Positions 1 through 6,807 of a stretch of 8,481 bases of DNA are shown here, in pieces. The stretch is from an uncultured Parabacteroides sp. (GTDB lineage: Bacteria; Bacteroidota; Bacteroidia; Bacteroidales; Tannerellaceae). The notes beneath the pieces were generated by a model that was given only the letters and a program-made list of their open reading frames with translations, was not told the origin of the DNA and searched no databases. Both the position numbers and the translations under genes were made by a program. Numbering within the stretch: the first letter of the stretch is position 1; the number at the start of each line of letters is the position of its first letter. The stretch is taken from assembly GCA_934718155.1 (NCBI GenBank), contig CAKUZF010000062.1, forward strand, positions 1 to 8,481. Direction: 5' to 3'.

Positions 1-1572
1 CACCCCGACAGCGCCCTGGCCCTGCTCGACACCCTGCATGCCGAGCCGCAGCATTATACGGCCAAGGATCGGGCTCGTTACTACTTGCTGCTGACCGAAG
101 CGAAAGACAAGTGCTTCCTGACGCACACCACCGATACGCTGATCCGCTTCTCGGCCGAATACTACGAGCAGCACAACGACCGACATCATTATGCCAAGGC
201 CCTCTACCTGCAAGGTCGCATCTACGAGGACTGGCGGGAGAACGAGCAGTCCGCAGCCTGCTGGGTAAAGGCCCTGGATTACGGGAAGGACTCCGAAGAC
301 CATTACCTGCTCTATCGCATCGCCTATCGGTTGGCAACCTTGTATGCCTATCATGGCATAGCGGATCGTGCGATGGATCTTTACAAGAAGACGCTGGGCT
401 ATGCGGTCAAGACGCAAGACAGTGGGCTAATCGCTTTAGGGCATGCCTATATAGGGCGTGTATACAGCATGGAGGATGATTTAAAAAATGCCTCAATCTG
501 GTATGAGAAGGGATTGGCCATTTCAAGGGAGGCCCAGTGCAAGAATGATCATCAGGCGGTCTTGCAAGAATATATTGGTATTTGCTGCGACAACCACCTT
601 TATGCGAAGGCGGATTCCGTCATTACGGTATTGGATGCAGACCCTGAATTTGAAAGGGATGCGCCCTACTATTTGTGCGTTGGCGATTATTATCGGCTAA
701 GAAAAGATACGGTCCGTGCGGTGCCCTTCTTGCTGCAGGCTCTTACCATGAGAGGGAATATATATACAAAAAAAGTAGCGAGCCAAGCCCTGTCCTATTT
801 ATACGATAGTTTTGGTCAGCCCCAATTGGCCTTGCACTACGATGATTTATATCATAGCTATGTCGATTCAATTCGAGCCAAAGAGGTCTCTAAACGATTC
901 ACGGCCGAAGTGGACTACCAAAGTGAGCAAAACCAGGCATCCATTCAGACGGCGAGAAGGATTGCCGCCTTGCTGCTTGTGCTTTTCCTCCTCTTTCTTG
1001 TTGCATGGCAACGAAGGAAACGGGCGCAAGATGCCTTTGCCGCCGAGCAAGAGCGTCAGATCAAATCGTTGCTGCTTCTGCTGCACGACCTGGAAGCGGA
1101 GAAGGAGCGAATCGAGCAGGAGCAGTCTCGAATGCAGAGCGAGCAATTGGTCGCTATAAACCAAGAGTTGGAACGAGAGAAAGAGACGATAGTGCGGAAG
1201 AAAGAGGAGTATCAAAGGAAATTGGCTTCTATACAGTCGGAACTGGAACGCCTGCTGCAACCCTCGCAGACCCTGCTCGGCCAGATGAGAGACCCGAAAC
1301 AGAGAAAGCCGCTAACGGAGGCGCAATGGAAGGAGTTCTTCGTGTTGGTGGACTATAGCCAATCGAACTTCTACACGAACCTGACCATGGAGTATCCCGA
1401 CCTGAAGAAATCCGACCTTGAATTGTGCTGCCTCATCCGTATGGGCATTCAGAAGAACGAGGAGATAGCCGCCCTGTGTGGCATCTCCATCGACGCCGTG
1501 AAAAAGCGCAAGCAGCGGCTGAAGGAACGCCTGCAAATTAAATCACTATCTCTCATTTGTCCACCCCTCTGA
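1..1572 (+). CDS. TPR / transmembrane / helix-turn-helix regulator, 5'-truncated by the window edge
   Basis: The reading frame is open from base 1 (first residues HPDSALALLDTL), so the real start and any signal peptide lie upstream; 523 residues are visible. The first ~270 residues are helical TPR-like repeats with A/Y/G spacing. A hydrophobic segment at nt 961-1008 is the single membrane helix, and QRRKR just after it suggests that the C-terminus is cytoplasmic and the TPRs periplasmic. A charged Glu/Gln/Arg coiled coil follows (nt ~1018-1260). The end (nt ~1381-1533) carries a LuxR-like helix-turn-helix: DLELCCLIRMGI, then IAALCGISIDAVKKRKQRL. This architecture is common in Bacteroidales, where such proteins are assumed to be membrane-bound transcription regulators; the ligand is unknown. 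The tail after the HTH is short (IKSLSLICPPL). Base composition shifts sharply inside the gene (see findings). The neighbouring lipoprotein may be a target or partner, which is inference. Confidence 0.85.
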   Translation, partial: HPDSALALLDTLHAEPQHYTAKDRARYYLLLTEAKDKCFLTHTTDTLIRFSAEYYEQHNDRHHYAKALYLQGRIYEDWRENEQSAACWVKALDYGKDSEDHYLLYRIAYRLATLYAYHGIADRAMDLYKKTLGYAVKTQDSGLIALGHAYIGRVYSMEDDLKNASIWYEKGLAISREAQCKNDHQAVLQEYIGICCDNHLYAKADSVITVLDADPEFERDAPYYLCVGDYYRLRKDTVRAVPFLLQALTMRGNIYTKKVASQALSYLYDSFGQPQLALHYDDLYHSYVDSIRAKEVSKRFTAEVDYQSEQNQASIQTARRIAALLLVLFLLFLVAWQRRKRAQDAFAAEQERQIKSLLLLLHDLEAEKERIEQEQSRMQSEQLVAINQELEREKETIVRKKEEYQRKLASIQSELERLLQPSQTLLGQMRDPKQRKPLTEAQWKEFFVLVDYSQSNFYTNLTMEYPDLKKSDLELCCLIRMGIQKNEEIAALCGISIDAVKKRKQRLKERLQIKSLSLICPPL

Positions 1573-1596
1573 AGGCGATCGAGTCGAAAAATAGTG

Positions 1597-1604
1597 TAGC
1601 TTTG
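1597..1604 (+). promoter_or_regulatory. Bacteroidetes-type -7 promoter element TAGCTTTG
   Basis: TAGCTTTG matches the Bacteroides -7 consensus TAnnTTTG exactly and lies in the 59 bp gap before the lipoprotein gene. It predicts a transcript start near 1607-1611 and a leader of about 20-25 nt. No TTTG is found 19-21 bp upstream, so the -33 half is missing or weak. This could allow transcription independent of the upstream regulator, or make the promoter depend on an activator. Confidence 0.5.
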
Positions 1605-1631
1605 TGACCAATAACCATAAATCCAATTATA

Positions 1632-2822
1632 ATGAAGATCCAGAATTTAGTGTATGCAGCGTTTACGTTAGTGGCCATTCTTAGTGGGTGTGGCCAGTCG
1701 AAACAGAAGAATGATTTGATTCAGATCGATGTGACGGCAAATTTCCCGGAGAAGGAATTCTTGCTGCAAGATGTTTTCGACGTGGAGTATGTGCCTTTGG
1801 AGACAAGAGACTCATTCCTGACCATGGGGCATATTCAGGCGGTGAATGATGAATTTATCGTGTCGAGGAATAAAGGTCGCCAGGATGGTGATATCTATGT
1901 TTTTGACCGAAAAACAGGAAAAGGCGTTTCTACATTCAACCATTTGGGACAAGGGAATGGCGAATATATGAATGTCTTGGAGGTGATTATGGATACGCCT
2001 CAAAGGGAGCTATATGTCAATAGCCATTGGATAAAGAAAATCTTCGTGTATGATATTGAAGGCAACTACAAACGCAGTTTCAACCATAACGGAGCTACCT
2101 TTTATCACAAATATGCGGTTTTAGATTCATTCTTGGTATGCGATGATATCGATTGGGATCATGCGGCAGATGGGGGTAAGGCTTTAAAAGATCACTATTT
2201 AGCCGTCTCGAAAGAGGATGGTCATATCATCAAAGCGGCCCCGATTCCTTATGAGGAAAAAATCAGCACCGTTATCTTTGCTCCAGATAAAAAGGATTGG
2301 CGTTATGCGGCAAGAGCGGGCATGATCTGTTGCAATGGCGACGTGCTGCTGATGGAGACCTCGTCGGACACGGTTTACAGATTCAAGCAGGATTTGTCGT
2401 TGGTCCCGTTCTCGGTTCGCACGCCATCAATCCACCAGGTTGACAACTTGTTCCTCTATCCTCAGTTTTGTGGTGGTAAACGATATCTGTTCTACGTTTT
2501 GGTAAAGAAGGAACACGATTTCAAACCGAATGAAGGATTCCCAACGACCAACTTAGTGTATGACAAAAAGGATGGGGCGGTTTACCAAGTGTCGGTTTAT
2601 AATGCGGATTACACGGAAGAGACTCCGCTGAAAATAGAGGGAGAGGTGTTCGTGCTTCGCGCTTTCAATCAAAACGGCGTGGCATTTACGCAGACGCTCT
2701 ATGCCTCAGATTTGGTGGAGGCTTATCAAGAGGGCCGTTTGAAAGGCCGTTTGAAAGAGATTGCCTCTACGCTTGACGAGGAAGACAATCCTGTGATCTT
2801 GATAGCGAAGTATAAACAGTGA
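1632..2822 (+). CDS. 6-bladed beta-propeller lipoprotein
   Basis: The 396-residue product begins with a lipoprotein signal: MK, a hydrophobic stretch (residues 5-17) and the lipobox L17-S18-G19-C20. C20 would be acylated, placing the protein in the envelope. The residues after the cysteine (GQSKQKND) are not the acidic surface-export signal typical of Bacteroidetes surface lipoproteins, so a periplasm-facing position is slightly favoured. The body resembles the 6-bladed beta-propeller lipoproteins abundant in Bacteroidales: FDVEYVPLET, then repeated blade motifs such as DIYVFDRKTGK, HLGQGNGEY and KIFVYDIEGNYKRSF. No catalytic motif is visible. It follows the TPR/HTH regulator by 59 bp on the same strand; such propellers often lie beside regulators of that kind, suggesting a sensing or ligand-binding role (inference). 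The start is the ATG giving a proper signal peptide. The ligand is unknown. Confidence 0.8.
   Translation: MKIQNLVYAAFTLVAILSGCGQSKQKNDLIQIDVTANFPEKEFLLQDVFDVEYVPLETRDSFLTMGHIQAVNDEFIVSRNKGRQDGDIYVFDRKTGKGVSTFNHLGQGNGEYMNVLEVIMDTPQRELYVNSHWIKKIFVYDIEGNYKRSFNHNGATFYHKYAVLDSFLVCDDIDWDHAADGGKALKDHYLAVSKEDGHIIKAAPIPYEEKISTVIFAPDKKDWRYAARAGMICCNGDVLLMETSSDTVYRFKQDLSLVPFSVRTPSIHQVDNLFLYPQFCGGKRYLFYVLVKKEHDFKPNEGFPTTNLVYDKKDGAVYQVSVYNADYTEETPLKIEGEVFVLRAFNQNGVAFTQTLYASDLVEAYQEGRLKGRLKEIASTLDEEDNPVILIAKYKQ
2733..2756 (+). repeat. 12-bp in-frame tandem duplication in the lipoprotein gene
   Basis: GGCCGTTTGAAA occurs twice head to tail (2733-2744 and 2745-2756) and encodes GRLKGRLK near the protein's C-terminus. 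The copies are identical and the duplication keeps the frame, consistent with a recent slippage event. Confidence 0.8.
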
Positions 2823-2851
2823 TTCCTTCATGGGGCATTGTGCGGATTTAC

Positions 2852-2882
2852 TTTGTTTTTTCTGCGAAGATTGTTATCTTTG
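2852..2882 (+). promoter_or_regulatory. Near-consensus -33/-7 promoter for the HU/SPOR gene
   Basis: TTTG at 2852-2855 and TATCTTTG at 2875-2882 are separated by 19 bp, fitting the Bacteroides consensus TTTG-N19-21-TAnnTTTG. The -7 element ends only 5 bp before the ATG at 2888, so the expected transcript start falls at or beside the start codon, implying a leaderless or almost leaderless mRNA. The promoter would drive the HU/SPOR gene and probably the helicase 19 bp behind it. Confidence 0.65.
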
Positions 2883-2887
2883 CCCAC

Positions 2888-3904
2888 ATGTTAAGGATAA
2901 TAGCACATATTGAGCGTTTGTTGGTCGTGCAGGATTGCGTGATTCTGCCTGGTGTTGGCGGATTTGTCCGTCAGACCGTTCCCGCTGCCTACGACAAGGA
3001 TGCGCATACGTTTACACCTGCCTATAAAGAGTTGACGTTTAATGCGGATTTGCGTCACGCCGACGGACTGCTCACCGAATCGTATCGCCGAGTGTATGGC
3101 TTGGATTATGCGGAGGCTCAACACTTCTTGGAACAAGATGTGGAGGCTTTGCGTAGTGAGCTAAGAGCGGAACGGAAAGTTTCGTTGGGCTATTTAGGCA
3201 AGCTCATGTTGGGCGATGAGGAGCAATTGATCTTCCTGCCGGGCGATGAGGCGTGGCTGAATGCGGATATGTATGGCTTGAAGCCTTTTACATGGAAGCC
3301 CCTGCCTGCGCAATCAACGCTTTCGGCGGAAGAGGCTCCATCTACGGAGAAAGAGGTCTATTATATCCCTGTCAGCCGTCGAGTCTTGCAGGGAATAGCG
3401 GGGGCGGCTGCGGCTATCGCACTCTTCCTTTTGTCATCTACTCCCGTGGTGGAGGTGAACCCTACGGCCTATACGGCCAGTTTCGTACCTACCGAAATGA
3501 TGCGCACGATGGTGGATGCCGCTGCTCCTTTGGAAGGGGCGGATGTGGAGGGTGATGCCGCGGAGTTGTCGGCAGAATCTGTTCCGACAGTGGCAGAGCC
3601 TGCCGTGGCGCAACCTGTGCCTGCTCAGCCCAAACCGATCAAGGCAGAGGCGCTTGTGGAAAAGCCGACGGCGCAAAAGATGTATCACTTGGTGATCGCC
3701 AGCTTCCCGACCAAGACGCAAGCCGATGAGTTTATGACGGGTGTGGACAAACAACGCTATCAGCAGGCGAATGTGATCCTTCGCAATGGAAAGTATCGTG
3801 TTTACGCCGAGCGATATGACAATAGGGCGGAAGCGGAGCGGCGTTTGACGCTGTTGCGCCAGACCGCATCCTATAAAGATGCCTGGCTGTTCATCAGTAA
3901 GTAA
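2888..3904 (+). CDS. HU-CCDC81 / transmembrane / SPOR domain protein
   Basis: The product has 338 residues in three parts. Residues 1-~130 resemble the HU-CCDC81 domains of Bacteroidetes, divergent relatives of the HU/IHF DNA-binding fold (HIERLLVVQDCVILPGVGGF, later VSLGYLGKLMLGDE). Residues ~166-186 form one membrane helix preceded by SRR, which puts the N-terminus in the cytoplasm. A Pro/Ala/Glu-rich linker (~190-262) leads to a C-terminal SPOR domain (~264-338: MYHLVIASF, then NGKYRVYAERYDNRAEAERRL); SPOR domains bind stem-peptide-free glycan strands at division sites. The layout could connect DNA to septal cell wall, a role already proposed for this clade by others on computational grounds. 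ATG 2888 is chosen because family homology begins there; an in-frame GTG at 2819 would only add an unrelated stretch across the promoter. The helicase gene follows by 19 bp. Confidence 0.85.
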   Translation: MLRIIAHIERLLVVQDCVILPGVGGFVRQTVPAAYDKDAHTFTPAYKELTFNADLRHADGLLTESYRRVYGLDYAEAQHFLEQDVEALRSELRAERKVSLGYLGKLMLGDEEQLIFLPGDEAWLNADMYGLKPFTWKPLPAQSTLSAEEAPSTEKEVYYIPVSRRVLQGIAGAAAAIALFLLSSTPVVEVNPTAYTASFVPTEMMRTMVDAAAPLEGADVEGDAAELSAESVPTVAEPAVAQPVPAQPKPIKAEALVEKPTAQKMYHLVIASFPTKTQADEFMTGVDKQRYQQANVILRNGKYRVYAERYDNRAEAERRLTLLRQTASYKDAWLFISK

Positions 3905-3923
3905 CGGCTTAGCGGGATGAACA

Positions 3924-5927
3924 ATGGATTTTCAGCTGGATACCGATAACCGGGAGTTTCAGGATGCGCTCAACTTAATCACCCACACGCATCAATCGGT
4001 TTTCTTGACAGGCAAGGCGGGCACGGGAAAATCAACCTTCTTGAAATACATTTGTCAGCACACGAAGAAAAAGTATGTGGTGTTGGCACCAACAGGTATC
4101 GCGGCTATCAATGCGGGTGGCGTTACGTTGCACTCGTTCTTTAAACTCCCTTTCCGGCCGATGATGCCCGACGATCCAGACTTGAGCACCCAACGAGGAC
4201 GCATCTACGACTTCTTTAAGTACCCGAAAGAGAAGCGAAAAATACTGCAAGAAGTAGAGCTGATTATTATCGACGAGATCTCGATGGTGCGAGCCGACTT
4301 GATAGATTGCATTGACAAGATTCTGCGAGTCTTCTCGGGAAATGCCCGAATGCCTTTCGGAGGGAAACAGCTGCTGTTCGTGGGCGACGTGTTTCAGTTG
4401 GAGCCCGTGGTGAAGGCCGACGAGCGAGAGATATTGGGCCGTTTTTATGCCAATCCCTTCTTCTTCTCGGCCCATGTGTTTCAGGCGATCAACCTGGTGC
4501 CTATCGAACTGCGCAAGGTCTATCGGCAAAGGGATCCGCAATTCGTGCGCATCTTGGATCATATTCGGGCGAATGGGGCTACGACTGACGACTTGAGCCA
4601 GCTGAACAAACGTTGTTTCCCAACCTTCGAGCCGCAGCAGGAGGATATGTATGTAACGCTGGCAACCCGACGAGACCAAGTGGATCATATCAACGAGAAG
4701 AAGCTGAACGAACTGCCGGGAGAGGAGTTCGTCTCGGTGGGTAAACTGGAGGGCGATTTTCCGGAATCCTCGCTTCCTACGCAGTTGCGTCTATCCATCA
4801 AGGAGCAAGCGCAGGTGATCTTTATCGACAACGATCGGGAGCGACGTTGGGTGAACGGCACGATTGGCATTGTGTCGGGCATTGATGCCGACGGCAGGGT
4901 GTATGTGCTGCTGGAGAATGGCGTGGAGCACCTGGTGGAACCAACCACTTGGCGCAACTATAAATATACCTACAACGAAAAGGAGAAGCGCATCGAGGAG
5001 GAGATTGTCGGCACGTTCGAACAGCTGCCTATGCGGCTGGCTTGGGCGATAACGGTTCATAAGAGCCAAGGCCTGACCTTTAGCCGAGTGGTTGTTGACC
5101 TGACGGGCGGTGTCTTTGCGGGCGGACAGACCTATGTGGCCTTGAGCCGTTGCACGGGATTGGAAGGACTGGTGCTGCGTTGTCCGATAAAGCAGCAAGA
5201 TATCTTTGTGCGGAAAGAGATCGTGGCTTTTAGCCGAGCCTTTAATGATCCGCTCCTGATCGAGCAGAGCTTGCAAGAGGGGGAGGCTGAATTGCTTTAT
5301 GGCCGTGCGGCCGTGGCTTTCCGTAAAGGAGAGATGCGCGAGGCGGTGGAGTCGTTTGTGGCCGCTATCGGAAAACGAAACGAACTGGCGAACCCTTCCG
5401 TTCAGCGCCTGTTGCGGATGAAGCTGCAAACCCTCAACAGCCAGAAGGAGCAGATAAAGGCGTTGAAAGGGGAGCTGCTGGCTGTGCGGGAAGACTTGAA
5501 AGGCTACGCCGAGGAGCATTACTTGATGGGAAACGAATGTATCACCAAGGCGCATGATCCGAAGGCGGCATTGCGCTGCTTCGATAAAGCGCTGAAGCTG
5601 AATCCGACTTATGTGGATGCTTGGGTGCGAAAGGGAGTGACGCTGCTGGATATGGATGAGGATCAAGAGGCTTATCGCTGCCTGAACCAGGCGGTGAAGT
5701 TGTCGCCAAAGAGTTTCAAGGCCCGTTATAACCGAGGAAAGTGTTTGTTGAAACAGCAGGATGCGGAGGCCGCTTTGGCCGATTTCCTGACGTTGCTTCC
5801 CGACCATTCCACCCATCCCAACCTGCACGCCTACCTGTCGGAGACGTATGCAGTATTGGGTGATGAGGAATTGGCCGCCCAGCATGAACGGCTGGCGAAA
5901 TACCATCGCCGACGCAAAAAAGGCTAA
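3924..5927 (+). CDS. Pif1/RecD2-like SF1B DNA helicase with C-terminal TPRs
   Basis: The 667-residue product carries the superfamily 1B helicase motifs in order: Walker A GKAGTGKST (30-38), motif Ia APTGIAA (55-61), Walker B IIIDEISM (114-121), motif III GDVFQLEP (154-161), motif IV region ELRKVYRQ (195-202), motif V WAITVHKSQGLTF (374-386) and motif VI YVALSR with R409. The block at ~295-345 fits the SH3-like insert of Pif1/RecD2 enzymes. It should use ATP to move 5'-to-3' on single-stranded DNA (family knowledge). After ~440 comes a linker with coiled-coil character (~500-530), then about three TPRs (~535-660; ALRCFDKALKLNPTYVDAWVRKG is the clearest), probably for protein contact. The end is basic (HRRRKKG). 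No promoter is visible in the 19 bp gap, so co-transcription with the HU/SPOR gene is likely. The stop codon overlaps that of the converging gene. Confidence 0.9.
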   Translation: MDFQLDTDNREFQDALNLITHTHQSVFLTGKAGTGKSTFLKYICQHTKKKYVVLAPTGIAAINAGGVTLHSFFKLPFRPMMPDDPDLSTQRGRIYDFFKYPKEKRKILQEVELIIIDEISMVRADLIDCIDKILRVFSGNARMPFGGKQLLFVGDVFQLEPVVKADEREILGRFYANPFFFSAHVFQAINLVPIELRKVYRQRDPQFVRILDHIRANGATTDDLSQLNKRCFPTFEPQQEDMYVTLATRRDQVDHINEKKLNELPGEEFVSVGKLEGDFPESSLPTQLRLSIKEQAQVIFIDNDRERRWVNGTIGIVSGIDADGRVYVLLENGVEHLVEPTTWRNYKYTYNEKEKRIEEEIVGTFEQLPMRLAWAITVHKSQGLTFSRVVVDLTGGVFAGGQTYVALSRCTGLEGLVLRCPIKQQDIFVRKEIVAFSRAFNDPLLIEQSLQEGEAELLYGRAAVAFRKGEMREAVESFVAAIGKRNELANPSVQRLLRMKLQTLNSQKEQIKALKGELLAVREDLKGYAEEHYLMGNECITKAHDPKAALRCFDKALKLNPTYVDAWVRKGVTLLDMDEDQEAYRCLNQAVKLSPKSFKARYNRGKCLLKQQDAEAALADFLTLLPDHSTHPNLHAYLSETYAVLGDEELAAQHERLAKYHRRRKKG

Positions 5928-5948
5928 GCGTACTTCTCTGCCATTTTT
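5916..5948. terminator. Possible weak bidirectional terminator at the convergent gene ends
   Basis: A6 and GGC (5916-5924) face GCC, one bulged A and T5 (5940-5948), around a 15-nt loop. On the minus strand the arm ends in GCC followed by T6; on the plus strand it ends in GCCATTTTT. Only three GC pairs support the stem and it overlaps both coding ends, so this is a weak candidate. No better hairpin is seen between the two genes. Confidence 0.25.
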
Positions 5949-6772
5949 CGCATAAAGGCTAAGCTCCCTTTGGCTAACTCTTCGGCGGGATACTTGGAGG
6001 GTCGCCATAAAGAGACCGCCTCGGCCATGCCGGGGATGGAGTTGGAGAAATTCTCTAAAACCAACCGACCATTGAAGTTGATGGCTTTCAATCCGCGGAA
6101 CAAATCGTCCCAGCGCACGTTGCCTTCGCCCAGCATGCCCCTGTCGCTCTCGGTCATGTGGAGGTGTTGCAATCGGTTGCCTGCCGCAACGACCGGCTCA
6201 TAGAAGCTGGTCTCCTCGATGCACATGTGGAACGTGTCCAGATGCAAGGCCAAGTTGGGCGCTCCCACACGCTCGATGAAGCGAAGCACCTCTTCGGCTG
6301 AGGTGCACATATAGGTCTCGTAGCGATTGATCGGCTCAATGCCTAAGGTGATTTCCGACTGGGCAGCATAGGCCGCGGCTTCGGCCCATACGGCGCAGAG
6401 CGTATCTTCCTCTTCAGCCGTGCGCTGTTTCCCGCTGAACACGCCGATGCCCGAATGGAGCACACCTCCGATGTAGTGTGTCTCTAATGTGGCTGCCTTG
6501 TCGATCGCGGCTTTCAAAAGGCGCAATGCCTCTTGTGGATGAGTCGGAATGTGCGCCGACGGAGGCAGGTTTAAGGCGCAGGTGGCTTGCAGGTTGTGCT
6601 GCTTGAGCTGTTTTTTCACAGTGGGCGCATCAAACTCCATCGAAGGAGGCAAAAGGATCTCTAAAAGATCGAAGCCCGCTGCGGCGGTTTGTTGGATGGC
6701 ATAAAGTCCGCCCTCGGGAGTCCACTTCGGTGGGATCCAGGAGAGGATGGAGCAACCAAAAGAGGGTTTCAT
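5924..6772 (-). CDS. Ketose 3-epimerase-type TIM-barrel sugar isomerase (D-tagatose/D-psicose 3-epimerase family)
   Basis: The product has 282 residues, close to the ~290 of D-psicose and D-tagatose 3-epimerases, and belongs to the AP-endonuclease-2-like TIM barrels. All metal ligands of that family are found: E146 (GIEPINRYETY), D179 (HLDTFHM), H205 (LQHLHMTESDRG) and E240 (LVLENF). Their spacing of 33, 26 and 35 residues equals that in characterised D-psicose 3-epimerases (E150, D183, H209, E244). The sugar-contacting E152, H182 and R211 also match. It should therefore bind a divalent metal (often Mn2+) and exchange the C3 proton of a ketose or keto-sugar in the cytoplasm; no signal peptide is seen. 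The exact substrate cannot be read from sequence. It lies 35 bp downstream of the SDR gene on the same strand, probably in one operon. ATG 6772 gives the usual short N-terminus before the first strand. Confidence 0.87.
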   Translation of the reverse strand: MKPSFGCSILSWIPPKWTPEGGLYAIQQTAAAGFDLLEILLPPSMEFDAPTVKKQLKQHNLQATCALNLPPSAHIPTHPQEALRLLKAAIDKAATLETHYIGGVLHSGIGVFSGKQRTAEEEDTLCAVWAEAAAYAAQSEITLGIEPINRYETYMCTSAEEVLRFIERVGAPNLALHLDTFHMCIEETSFYEPVVAAGNRLQHLHMTESDRGMLGEGNVRWDDLFRGLKAINFNGRLVLENFSNSIPGMAEAVSLWRPSKYPAEELAKGSLAFMRKMAEKYA

Positions 6773-6807
6773 GTCGTTTTTACTTTTAATGGATGAATAT
6801 AAATTTG

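Noticed and set aside
85..90. TTG codon at 85 as the start of the TPR regulator
   Set aside because: The frame is open back to base 1 with residues that fit the family, so the gene simply runs off the left edge.
2819..2887. In-frame GTG extension of the HU/SPOR protein
   Set aside because: It overlaps the lipoprotein stop codon, crosses the promoter elements and encodes residues unlike the family; homology begins at ATG 2888.
4032..4688. Minus-strand open frame of 218 codons inside the helicase
   Set aside because: It lies opposite the Walker motifs, with no family resemblance and no promoter.
4791..6008. Long minus-strand open frame (405 codons) opposite the helicase
   Set aside because: It is a shadow of the helicase frame: no recognisable domain, and the plus strand has every helicase motif.
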